Part shown: in pieces, positions 26,522-33,680 of the stretch
Layout: each line of letters starts with the position of its first letter
How positions within the stretch are numbered: the first letter of the stretch is position 1
Assembly: GCA_023150835.1 (NCBI GenBank)
Contig: JAKLKB010000041.1
Span: forward strand, 1 to 64,000
Length of the DNA: 64,000 nucleotides
Reading direction: 5' to 3'
Source: Myxococcota bacterium
Lineage (GTDB): Bacteria > Myxococcota_C > UBA6777
Program-made: the position numbers and the translations under genes
Notes under the pieces: model-generated
Database searches by the model: none
The model's input: only the letters and a program-made list of their open reading frames with translations
Told to the model about the DNA's origin: nothing

Positions 26522-27838
26522 TCACAAAGGTCCGACACGATGCGCCGATGTCCCCGAGGCTTCGCCAAAACCTTCGCGGGTAAAACAACACTGACCGCGA
26601 ACAAAGGTCGCGATCGGCCAACCGCACAAGTTTTGCCCATCCCACGGGCTGATCCGCGACTTGGAAAAGAAGCCCATCGGCTCGACAGGACGAGGCGTAT
26701 CCAGATCGAACAACACCATATCGGCGGCCTCACCTGCAAGCAGGCGCGGCTCTTTCCATCCCATGATACGGGCAGGTCCGCTTGTCCATAGCCCCAACAA
26801 CCGCTCGATCGTCAGCAAACGCGGCACAACCAAGGCCGTGTAAAGAACGGCCCAAGCGGTCTCCAATCCTGCGATCCCTGCGGGTGCTTGCACGAGGTCT
26901 TGTTCTTTTTCCGCCAGCGTCCAAGGCAGATGATCCGTCGTGATGCAATCGATCTTTCCGTCGATCAAAGCCTGCCGCAGGGCCTTTGCGTCGCTCGGTG
27001 GGCGCAACGGCGGAAAGACTTTGTAGCGCGGATCAAACGAAGCCATCGACTCTTCCGACAGCAACAAATGATGCGGGGTTGTTCCGACTGAGATCGGCGC
27101 ACCTTGTGCCCGCAACCACGCCAACAATTCAACGCTTTCGCTGGTTGTCACGTGTCCAAAATGGACTCTCGCACCCGTCATCCGAGCGATATCGGCGTCT
27201 CGGTACAAGGCCAGCCGCTCAGCGATCGCTGGCTGACCCGGCAAACCAAGCCGCTCGCTTACACGCCCCTCGTGCATGACTCCTGCTTGGCAGAGGTTGC
27301 GATCAAGCCCGCCTCCTTGTACCAAAAGGCCCAACTCTTCAGCATATTCACACGCACGACGGAAAAGATGACCGTCCCGCACCGCCATCACACCGTCCGT
27401 CGCCAACACCACGCCTGCCTGTTGCAACGCTGCAAGATCCGCGATCTGCTCTCCATTCAGACCGCAACTCAACGCACCCGCAACGCGCACGCGCACTCCC
27501 CCCAAAGTCTCCGCACGCGCCTGTAGATGCGCCACTTGCGCAGCATCATCCAACACAGGCTCCGTATCGGGCATCACCACCACCGTCCCAAATCCCCCTG
27601 CTGCCGCCGCTTTCATCCCAGCAGCCAGACCCTCGCGCACCTCTTGGCCGGGATCACAAAAGTGTGCCTGTAGGTCAATCAACGCAGGAGCCAACAACGC
27701 CCCTTTCGCCTCCCACACCCGATCCACCTCGCCACCCACGCCTACGCCCTCGATCACACCCTCGCGCCAATACAGATCTGCAACCTCCGTCCCCTCGGTC
27801 CATCCTGCAATTCGTGCATCCTTGATCACTTGTCTCAT
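26522..27838 (-). CDS. pyrC': Dihydroorotase homologue PyrC', probably inactive
   Basis: A 438-residue amidohydrolase of the class I dihydroorotase type. Family landmarks are present (TTPHHLLLSEESM, YKVFPPLRPPSD, ITTDHLPW), but the metal site is eroded: the HxH motif reads QAH (Gln56-Ala57-His58), the HxED region reads VQGGGLDRNL, and TDDG reads ATDG. Pseudomonas carries such a non-catalytic PyrC' that supports assembly of the aspartate transcarbamylase holoenzyme, and the gene order pyrR-pyrB-pyrC' is the same here. The start overlaps the pyrB stop (ATGA), so translation is coupled. If it is inactive, a second pyrC must exist elsewhere in the genome. Confidence 0.9.
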   Translation of the reverse strand: MRQVIKDARIAGWTEGTEVADLYWREGVIEGVGVGGEVDRVWEAKGALLAPALIDLQAHFCDPGQEVREGLAAGMKAAAAGGFGTVVVMPDTEPVLDDAAQVAHLQARAETLGGVRVRVAGALSCGLNGEQIADLAALQQAGVVLATDGVMAVRDGHLFRRACEYAEELGLLVQGGGLDRNLCQAGVMHEGRVSERLGLPGQPAIAERLALYRDADIARMTGARVHFGHVTTSESVELLAWLRAQGAPISVGTTPHHLLLSEESMASFDPRYKVFPPLRPPSDAKALRQALIDGKIDCITTDHLPWTLAEKEQDLVQAPAGIAGLETAWAVLYTALVVPRLLTIERLLGLWTSGPARIMGWKEPRLLAGEAADMVLFDLDTPRPVEPMGFFSKSRISPWDGQNLCGWPIATFVRGQCCFTREGFGEASGTSAHRVGPL

Positions 27839-28785
27839 CGCGCTCTCCCCACCAACAAACTGTACAACACCGCCATCCGCACAGGAACACCATTCGCCAC
27901 TTGCTGCTCGATCACACTGCGCGGGCTATCCGCCAACACCCCTTCGATCTCCACATCCCGATTCATCGGCCCCGGGTGCATCACCAAAGCATCGGGATGA
28001 GCGTGTTCCATTACCTTTGCGGTCAACTGATACCGCGCTTGGTACTCTGACAACGAAGGAAACAATCCACTCTGCATTCGCTCTCGCTGCATCCGCAACG
28101 CCATCACGGCGTGCGCTCCTTCGACCGCTTCTTCCAAGCGAAAACAGCGCTGAACCCCCGGCCAATGCCCCAGTTCTGTCGGCAAGAGCGTACGCGGACC
28201 ACACAACACCACTTCCGCCCCAAGCTTCGTCCACAAGCCGATATTCGACCGCGCCACCCGCGAGTGCATCACGTCTCCAACGATCACCAAGCGCTTTCCT
28301 CGAAAACCATCAAATCCCCGAAAACCTTGGCGAAAAGTATATCCATCCAACAGCGCTTGCGTCGGATGAGCCCGACGCCCATCTCCTGCATTCACGATCG
28401 CAGCGTCCGTCCAACGACTCAATTGATGCGGCGTCCCTGCAACGCCATGACGCACCACATACAGATCCGCTTGCATCGCATCGATCGCCTTGAGCGTGTC
28501 CTTCAAAGATTCGCCTTTCGATAGGCTCGAACCACCCGCCGCAAAGTTCAACACCTCTGCACTTTGCGCTTTGGCCGCACGCTCAAAACTCAACCGCGTC
28601 CTTGTGCTGTTTTCAAAAAACAACGTCACGATCGTCAATCCCTGCAACGCAGGCACTTTCTTTACTTTTCGCTGCATCACCTCCACCATCGCGTCCGTGG
28701 TTCGCCACAACGACTCGATCTCCGAGGCTGACCAATCCTCCAGATCCAACAGGTGACGATGACGTATCTGCACCGCTTCCATCAT
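27835..28785 (-). CDS. pyrB: Aspartate carbamoyltransferase catalytic subunit
   Basis: A 316-residue aspartate transcarbamylase, joining carbamoyl phosphate and aspartate in the first committed step of pyrimidine synthesis. The carbamoyl-phosphate-binding motif FFENSTRTRLSFERA and the loop SSLSKGESLKDTL (Ser and Lys contributed across subunits) are intact, as are DGRRAHPTQALLD and MHPGPMNRDVEI. Length is normal for the family. ATG ATG at 28780-28785 overlaps the pyrR stop, and the gene ends in the ATGA that starts pyrC'. No pyrI regulatory subunit is encoded nearby, in keeping with a PyrB/PyrC' dodecamer (inference from Pseudomonas). Confidence 0.97.
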   Translation of the reverse strand: MMEAVQIRHRHLLDLEDWSASEIESLWRTTDAMVEVMQRKVKKVPALQGLTIVTLFFENSTRTRLSFERAAKAQSAEVLNFAAGGSSLSKGESLKDTLKAIDAMQADLYVVRHGVAGTPHQLSRWTDAAIVNAGDGRRAHPTQALLDGYTFRQGFRGFDGFRGKRLVIVGDVMHSRVARSNIGLWTKLGAEVVLCGPRTLLPTELGHWPGVQRCFRLEEAVEGAHAVMALRMQRERMQSGLFPSLSEYQARYQLTAKVMEHAHPDALVMHPGPMNRDVEIEGVLADSPRSVIEQQVANGVPVRMAVLYSLLVGRAR

Positions 28786-29330
28786 GATCCACGCTCCAAC
28801 AAATCCACGCCTTCTTGCCCATCCGTCGAATGAAATCGCACCTTGATCACTTCGCTGCGACTGGTCTGGATCGCTCTCCCCACATAATCCGCTTGAATCG
28901 GTAGCTCTCGATGCCCCCGATCCACCAACACTGCCAAACGGATCAACGATGGACGCCCTAGATCCATCAAAGCATCCAGCGCCGCACGCGCTGTTCGCCC
29001 CGTATACAGGACGTCATCACACAACACCAACTCCCGATCATGGATATCCACAGGAACCTCCGTTCGACGCACGATCGGCTGCACACCGATCTCCGTCAAA
29101 TCATCCCGATACAACGTGATATCCAACTTGCCAACAGGTAGCTCGACTCCCTCATAGTGCTTGATCAGCTTCGACAAATGCTCCGCCATCGGGATCCCTC
29201 GCGTATGAATCCCCACCAACACCACTCCCTCCAACCGATCGCTCCGCTCGATGATCTCGTGCGCCATCCGATTCACCGCACGATTGATCTCCCCTTCATC
29301 CATCAGCCTCTTCTTCCAACGCAGTTCCAT
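28782..29330 (-). CDS. pyrR: PyrR bifunctional regulator/uracil phosphoribosyltransferase
   Basis: A 182-residue PyrR. The PRPP-binding loop LVLCDDVLYTGRTARAA and the flanking strands (GVVLVGIHTRGIPMAEHL, KLDITLYRDDLTEIG) are characteristic. PyrR binds pyr mRNA or otherwise adjusts pyr expression and often has UPRTase activity. I place the start at ATG 29330, which has a strong ribosome site (GGAGGG); the frame is open to 29381. The leader upstream has four GTTTTT units on the coding strand, but I see no clear anti-antiterminator structure, so attenuation is not established. First gene of the pyrRBC' operon. Confidence 0.95.
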   Translation of the reverse strand: MELRWKKRLMDEGEINRAVNRMAHEIIERSDRLEGVVLVGIHTRGIPMAEHLSKLIKHYEGVELPVGKLDITLYRDDLTEIGVQPIVRRTEVPVDIHDRELVLCDDVLYTGRTARAALDALMDLGRPSLIRLAVLVDRGHRELPIQADYVGRAIQTSRSEVIKVRFHSTDGQEGVDLLERGS

Positions 29331-29394
29331 CAACTTCCCTCCAACATCGCCGATCTCTTCGCGATCTGATCCCTCCAACACCTCACATCATCAT

Positions 29395-29418
29395 AAAAAC
29401 AAAAACAAAAACAAAAAC
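29395..29418 (-). repeat. Four GTTTTT hexamers in pyrR leader
   Basis: Four exact 6-bp units (AAAAAC on the plus strand, GTTTTT on the pyrR coding strand) 65-90 bp upstream of the pyrR start. U-rich tracts in pyr leaders are used elsewhere for UTP-sensitive initiation or attenuation; here only the repeat itself is seen. Confidence 0.6.
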
Positions 29419-30240
29419 TTATCGCGATATCACCAGCCTCCCAAGCGATCCGCCGCAGAGTCTACCGAGCAGGATCTGAATGTCAATCTTCTTCTAGGGC
29501 AGTATCATTATGAGTCACTTGAGACAAGTGAGACGAACGCACGTATCACGTCCAGATGAAAACCTAAGTCATTGAAAAAAAATGTCTTTTTGTTTTTGAA
29601 TCGCTCATCCAAACAGAAATCGTGCGCTTGATCACACTCTGCGATCGCAGGATCGGCGGTGGCTTGTTTGCACAAGCAAAGATTGCTTCTTCATCGAATT
29701 TATTTAGAAAAAATAAAAAATTCCATTCTGGTACAATTCATGCCCTATCGCCAAACGCCAGCAACGAAGCGGCCACATCAGCAACGACAAAACATACAAA
29801 GCAACACACCCAAACAACAACGGTTTGCGCAACGGTACAACAACAAGACTTCACAACCAAAGTACCCGCACCAAGAAAAACATCTGAGACTCCTCAGCAC
29901 CACAACAAGCCTTCACACCCGTATGTTTCGTCGTGCACCATATCGAAGCGACCCGCATCCACAACAGCATTTCACAAACCAAACACAACAGTGAAAACAT
30001 CCGTGTCGCCTTCGTCTCCGCCCATAACAAAGCTCTCTGTTCTCAAACAGCCTGATCTTCTTCTTTGATCTTGACCTCCAGATGGATCAACAAAATTTGA
30101 GAACACAACCCAACATCCTCGACATCGGTTTCGGCAGTGCAAACTCAGCGAGAAAAACAACGCCGATCCAGATCACCCACAAACATCCCCATCCGATCGC
30201 TCCAAGTAGGGTTCTTTCTACAACAATCTCATTTTAAGAA

Positions 30241-30271
30241 AATTCCTTTCTCAAAGAGAAAGTGTCTCTTT
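30241..30271 (-). terminator. Probable intrinsic terminator of HD-domain gene
   Basis: On the minus strand, CTTTCTC-TTT-GAGAAAG is followed by GAATTTTCTT; an overlapping AAAGAGA/TCTCTTT stem precedes it. It lies 50-80 bp past the stop codon at 30322, in the right orientation. Short stems, so moderate support. Confidence 0.45.
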
Positions 30272-30321
30272 CTTAAACATTCTCACAATGATATTTATCA
30301 TGTAGAGACGCCTTTCTGCGC

Positions 30322-31848
30322 TCATTTTAAGACAAACGTGTCTTCGACCCGAAGGAAGAGGCGATCCCATTGTTGGAGAAGGGTTTGGTGAGCGCGTTGG
30401 AGGGCGGAAGTCGTGTCATGCTGACCTTGTTCGATCTGCCAAACGCCAACTTCGCGAAGGATCATTTTGATCCATCGACCTTGGGGGGGTTCTGTGGCAC
30501 CTTTTTCTGCAGCGATTTGAGCGGCGAGAGAACGGATCGCGTGTCCGTGTAGCAGGTAGGGGAAGAGTAGCGGTGCTTCTTTGGGATCGGGATGGGGGAA
30601 GCGGAGCTGATGAGCGTGATCGCTCACCCAAAAAGCGATCGGTTGATCGAGGGGAGGCCAAACGCTTTCGAGAGGAACAAGGAGAGCATTCAGCCACACG
30701 CTATTGGAAAGCGTCGTTCGTGCGCACATTGCGAGGTGTTGCAAGCGGCGCAGATGCTGGCGGGCCTGTTCTTGGGTTTGGAGCAGAGCGTGCTGTTGCG
30801 CCCACAAAAGATGCTCTTGTAAGACGGTGAGTGTGGATGTTGTGCTTGCCGAAGCAAGTTCTTCGTGAGAAGAGGTATGATCGGCGGGTGGGATCAGAGG
30901 CTTTGACAAAAAGATCTGGATCTCGTGGGGGGCGAGAAGGGGTTCGAGGCGTTGATCCCACCGCGCAAATTCCTGCTTGGCAAGCGCATAAAACTGACGC
31001 ATCAGCCGATCGTCGTTGTGGCCGGGTGCATGAGCCTGACGATCCGCGATCGCAAAAAGCGCCAGATCGGTGAGCATCTCAGCCCGCCGTTCGAGTTTGC
31101 GCAACAAGCCAAGCAGCTTCGGGGAAGGGGGTTCGACACGAAGATCAGCCTCGCGGATCTCCAAAACCTCGTCATGAAGCAGCACCAAGCGTTGGATATC
31201 ATGACGAAGCGCATCCGCCACCCCGAGGCGCGTCAGCGCATGGTGTGCGATCTCTGCGGAAACCTTGGGATGACCGACAAAACGGATCCCGCCGTCAGGT
31301 TTGTATTGGTGACCAAGGATCGGGACTGTTTTCCCTGCATCGTGGAAAAACGCAAGCAGCACAAGACGCAAGCGCGTGATCCGAGGGGTCTCCATCTCTT
31401 CAAAGAGAGTTTGTAGGCAGCGGATGACCGAGAGCGTGTGTTCCCAAACACTTTCGTGGTGATAAAGATTCGCAGATTGCTCCAGATCCCATCCCACCGA
31501 TGTCGGCGGCAGAGGAAACAAAAACGACAACAGCCGCGTTTTTCGCAGCCATCGCAAGCCGCTCTCGACACAAGGCGACGCAAAAAGCTCCGCGATCGCC
31601 GACCACCATTGCGATCCGTGCGATACGTGTTCTTGATCCATCTGCTCGACGACTTCGGAAAATGCGTCAAGGACAAATTGCTCCAATCTTGCGTTGTGTT
31701 GTGCAGCAGCGTGGATCGCAACGATCATCGACCACGGCTCTTGCGCGATCCGCTCCCGCCATCCCTCTTTGACAGCGATCAACGATCTACTGTCTTTGTC
31801 CTCACTCCAGCCCCACCAAAGAGACCTTTCCGCGTTGTGTTTGTGCAT
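30322..31848 (-). CDS. HD-domain protein of unknown substrate
   Basis: A 508-residue soluble protein with an HD phosphohydrolase-type core: HHESVWEHTLSVIRCL, then LAFFHDAGKTVP (the HD pair) and later LLHDEVLEI and IADRQAH. The wording of these motifs resembles the HD domain attached to CCA-adding enzymes, but the nucleotidyltransferase head is absent. The HD domain lies at about 125-310; the C-terminal 200 residues are helical with no known domain. Probable metal-dependent phosphohydrolase. I choose ATG 31848 with an AGGA ribosome site; the frame is open to 32067 but those 73 residues look non-coding. No functional link to the neighbouring pyr operon is evident. Confidence 0.8.
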   Translation of the reverse strand: MHKHNAERSLWWGWSEDKDSRSLIAVKEGWRERIAQEPWSMIVAIHAAAQHNARLEQFVLDAFSEVVEQMDQEHVSHGSQWWSAIAELFASPCVESGLRWLRKTRLLSFLFPLPPTSVGWDLEQSANLYHHESVWEHTLSVIRCLQTLFEEMETPRITRLRLVLLAFFHDAGKTVPILGHQYKPDGGIRFVGHPKVSAEIAHHALTRLGVADALRHDIQRLVLLHDEVLEIREADLRVEPPSPKLLGLLRKLERRAEMLTDLALFAIADRQAHAPGHNDDRLMRQFYALAKQEFARWDQRLEPLLAPHEIQIFLSKPLIPPADHTSSHEELASASTTSTLTVLQEHLLWAQQHALLQTQEQARQHLRRLQHLAMCARTTLSNSVWLNALLVPLESVWPPLDQPIAFWVSDHAHQLRFPHPDPKEAPLLFPYLLHGHAIRSLAAQIAAEKGATEPPQGRWIKMILREVGVWQIEQGQHDTTSALQRAHQTLLQQWDRLFLRVEDTFVLK

Positions 31849-31983
31849 CTTGTGTCCTGCTGTACTTGCAAAGGATGACAACCGACGGGCCTGATCGATC
31901 CCGCCTGTTCTTTTTTGCACACACTCCACCCCGCCGCCAAGCCCACAACCCCCTCCAGCCTCTTGCCATCGGCCACGCTGGGC

Positions 31984-32027
31984 CCCAAAAAAACGAAAGC
32001 CTTCTCCCATCAAAACAGGAGAAGGCT
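31984..32027 (-). terminator. Intrinsic terminator without an assigned gene
   Basis: A 10-bp perfect stem (AGCCTTCTCC at 31998-32007 with GGAGAAGGCT at 32018-32027), loop of 10, followed on the minus strand by TTCGTTTTTTT. A strong structure, but the nearest upstream minus-strand gene already has its own terminator at 32253-32287, so this one may end a small RNA. Confidence 0.7.
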
Positions 32028-32250
32028 TGCAGCAAGAAAAAGGAGGAGAGCACGCACGAGCAACCACCGCTCACCGCACCACAAGGAGGCCCTCGTGCGG
32101 CTCTAAGGACATTTGGGTCTATTGATGCCTGACAGCTTACCCCACGAAAGCCGCCGAAGCGAGACTCCTTATGCCCACATCCACGAGCAGGTCTACCCCA
32201 TAAAAATCCATTCGATGGCGTTCGTATCAAGCAAGCATTTGATCTCGATC
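32028..32250 (-). ncRNA. Possible small RNA between two terminators
   Basis: About 200 bp between two left-facing intrinsic terminators, with no ORF having a ribosome site. The transcript would contain a CCGCAC/GTGCGG stem and a GCTT/AAGC hairpin, with complementary AAGGA and TCCTT segments. I compared it mentally with 6S, 4.5S, tmRNA and RNase P RNA and found no match. Low confidence; it rests mostly on the orphan terminator. Confidence 0.25.
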
Positions 32251-32252
32251 AA

Positions 32253-32287
32253 GAGAAAACAAAAAAGGCTTGTTCAACAAGCCCTTT
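32253..32287 (-). terminator. Intrinsic terminator of Spy-like gene
   Basis: Stem GGCTTGT/ACAAGCC (32267-32273 with 32277-32283) flanked by A-tract and T-tract; on the minus strand it is followed by TTTTTTGTTTTC. About 115-150 bp after the stop codon of the gene at 32402. Confidence 0.75.
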
Positions 32288-32401
32288 TCTTCCGCAAACA
32301 GCATCTCGTGCTACCCATTCAGCACAACACGAGATGCCGATCAATCCGAAGGATCAGATCTCTGGCGACCTTTTTATCGCCAGAGATCCGCGAAGCGACA
32401 T

Positions 32402-33151
32402 TTAGCGGCAGGCGTTAGCATAGCGGATTTGGCGTTTTTGCCAGCGTGTACGCCAACGTTCATAGCGTGCGCGCATCCATTGGAGGTTAGCAGCGAGTTG
32501 ATGGCGTTGGGCCGTATTCAGAGTCCGATGCGCCTTCAACACCGCATCTGTACGAGTGCGTGCGATCTGCTTGAAGCGTTCGGCCCATGCGTCGATCAAA
32601 GCGTCGACTTCTTTTTTGTTGGGATGATCTTTGCGCAGAAGTTCAAGCCCTTGATCTTGGAGCTTTCGGAGCGCGTCGCGATCTTTGTAAAAGTCTTTTT
32701 GCACATCAAAGTAGATCGCCCGCAGTTCGGCGCGTTGCGAAGGATCGAGATGCACTCCTCGGAAAGCTACGGCCATCGGATTGAAGAAGCGCGCCAACAA
32801 CAGCAAACAGCCGCCAAACAGCAAGACAAAGAACAAGAATCGAAGCCAGCGCCCACGACGGCAACGGTGCTTTTTCCCGTATCCTCCGCAAGGACCGCGA
32901 GAGCAACAGCCACCCTCACCTGAGAAGCCTTCTTGTTGCTGTTGCGAAGAAGAAGGCAAAGAGGGCGACTGTTGTGGAGGGGGCGGCATGATCACCACAG
33001 GCGGCACAACGATCACGGTGGCAGGACCCGCATTTTGTTGTGTAACGTGTGCGATCTGGGCGGGTAGAGCGAGAGCTCCTTGCTCGGTGACGATCGGTTG
33101 CCCAACAGCCGGGGAGTGGATGGTATGGGGGGTATATGAATTCTGGCTCAT
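32402..33151 (-). CDS. Membrane protein with Spy/CpxP-like periplasmic domain
   Basis: A 249-residue protein. The first 105 residues are Pro/Gln/Ser-rich, with a Cys/Gly/Arg cluster (GGCCSRGPCGGYGKKHRCRRG) before a single membrane helix (LRFLFFVLLFGGCLLLLARFF, about 104-124). The C-terminal 120 residues are helical with two LTxxQ-like motifs (LDPSQRAELRAI and LNTAQRHQLAANL), as in Spy, CpxP and zinc-resistance proteins that act as periplasmic chaperones or sensors. The N-terminal half would be cytoplasmic and disordered. Excellent ribosome site (AAGGAGA). It stands alone and is followed by a good terminator. Role in envelope stress is inferred. Confidence 0.8.
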   Translation of the reverse strand: MSQNSYTPHTIHSPAVGQPIVTEQGALALPAQIAHVTQQNAGPATVIVVPPVVIMPPPPQQSPSLPSSSQQQQEGFSGEGGCCSRGPCGGYGKKHRCRRGRWLRFLFFVLLFGGCLLLLARFFNPMAVAFRGVHLDPSQRAELRAIYFDVQKDFYKDRDALRKLQDQGLELLRKDHPNKKEVDALIDAWAERFKQIARTRTDAVLKAHRTLNTAQRHQLAANLQWMRARYERWRTRWQKRQIRYANACR

Positions 33152-33680
33152 GGCACGTCTCCTTCCTCATCGCGAGGAGTTGAGGGATACGATGGATCAA
33201 AAGACCACGAAAACACCCATCTGATGGGCGCGACCGCGTGTGCGCGCTCTCGTCGTCTTTCGTGAGCCAAAGCTACTCGGGGCTTGTTAGAAAAGTTTGT
33301 CGCAACCAAGCCTCATTTGTAAAAAAAGTTTGCGCAGCGAAGATCGAAATGACTGTTTGACGCAAACCCCGCATTCACGGCATTCACAGCAACACTGTTG
33401 TTGATTTCAGCATCCATTATCGGGAAAAACCCCCGTGTTCGCAGTATTCCAAGCGTCACCGTTGTTTGGGTGAAAAACGCCTGTTCGCCCCGCCAATACG
33501 GGGTCAAGGGAGCCGTGCTAAGGCAGTGGGGTGTGGGGCAATGCCCCACAAAATCCAACCCACAAGTCGATCCTGTACGCAAAAAAACGCGGGCAGACCC
33601 ACCTACGGCGAGAGAATTGACATCGCAAGATGGGTGGGTGATCTTGGGACGGACTCTTCACCGAGCAGAGGCAACAAGCG
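33152..33680. other. Divergent intergenic region with dispersed repeat copy B
   Basis: A 529-bp gap between the Spy-like gene (minus) and the 1515-residue membrane protein (plus). The right half is the dispersed repeat (33424-33553). Small ORFs across the repeat match ORFs across other copies only because the DNA is repeated. Both promoters should lie here; none is clear. Confidence 0.5.
33424..33553 (+). repeat. Dispersed intergenic repeat, copy B (~130 bp)
   Basis: Same family as the copy at 19768. It reads GAAAAACCCCCGTGTTCGCA at the start, CGCCAATACGGGGTCAAGGG in the core and ends in GTGGGGCAATGCCCCAC. It lies in front of the 1515-residue membrane protein gene. Confidence 0.8.

Larger units (their letters stand above)
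29331..30321. other. AT-richer gene-free gap with pyr leader
   Basis: Close to 1 kb without a convincing gene and visibly richer in A+T than its surroundings, especially 29.38-29.75 kb and 30.1-30.32 kb. Four tandem AAAAAC hexamers lie at 29395-29418 in the pyrR leader (GTTTTT on the transcript). The longest frame (29622-30068, plus) has a Thr/Pro/Ser/His-biased composition and no ribosome site, so I do not call it. Hairpins near 30241-30271 probably end the HD-domain gene. Confidence 0.5.
31849..32401. other. Intergenic region with two minus-strand terminators
   Basis: A 553-bp gap with no supported protein gene. It contains two intrinsic-terminator structures pointing left (32253-32287 and 31984-32027) and a perfect 12-bp stem (32357-32368/32377-32388). 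The DNA between the two terminators could be a small RNA gene. The promoter of the HD gene should lie left of 31980. Confidence 0.6.

Noticed and set aside
29622..30068. 148-residue ORF in the AT-richer gap
   Set aside because: No ribosome site, compositional bias, no similarity that I can see.
32028..32250. 6S RNA, tmRNA or SRP RNA
   Set aside because: No match to their known conserved segments or end pairing; kept only as a weak small-RNA candidate.
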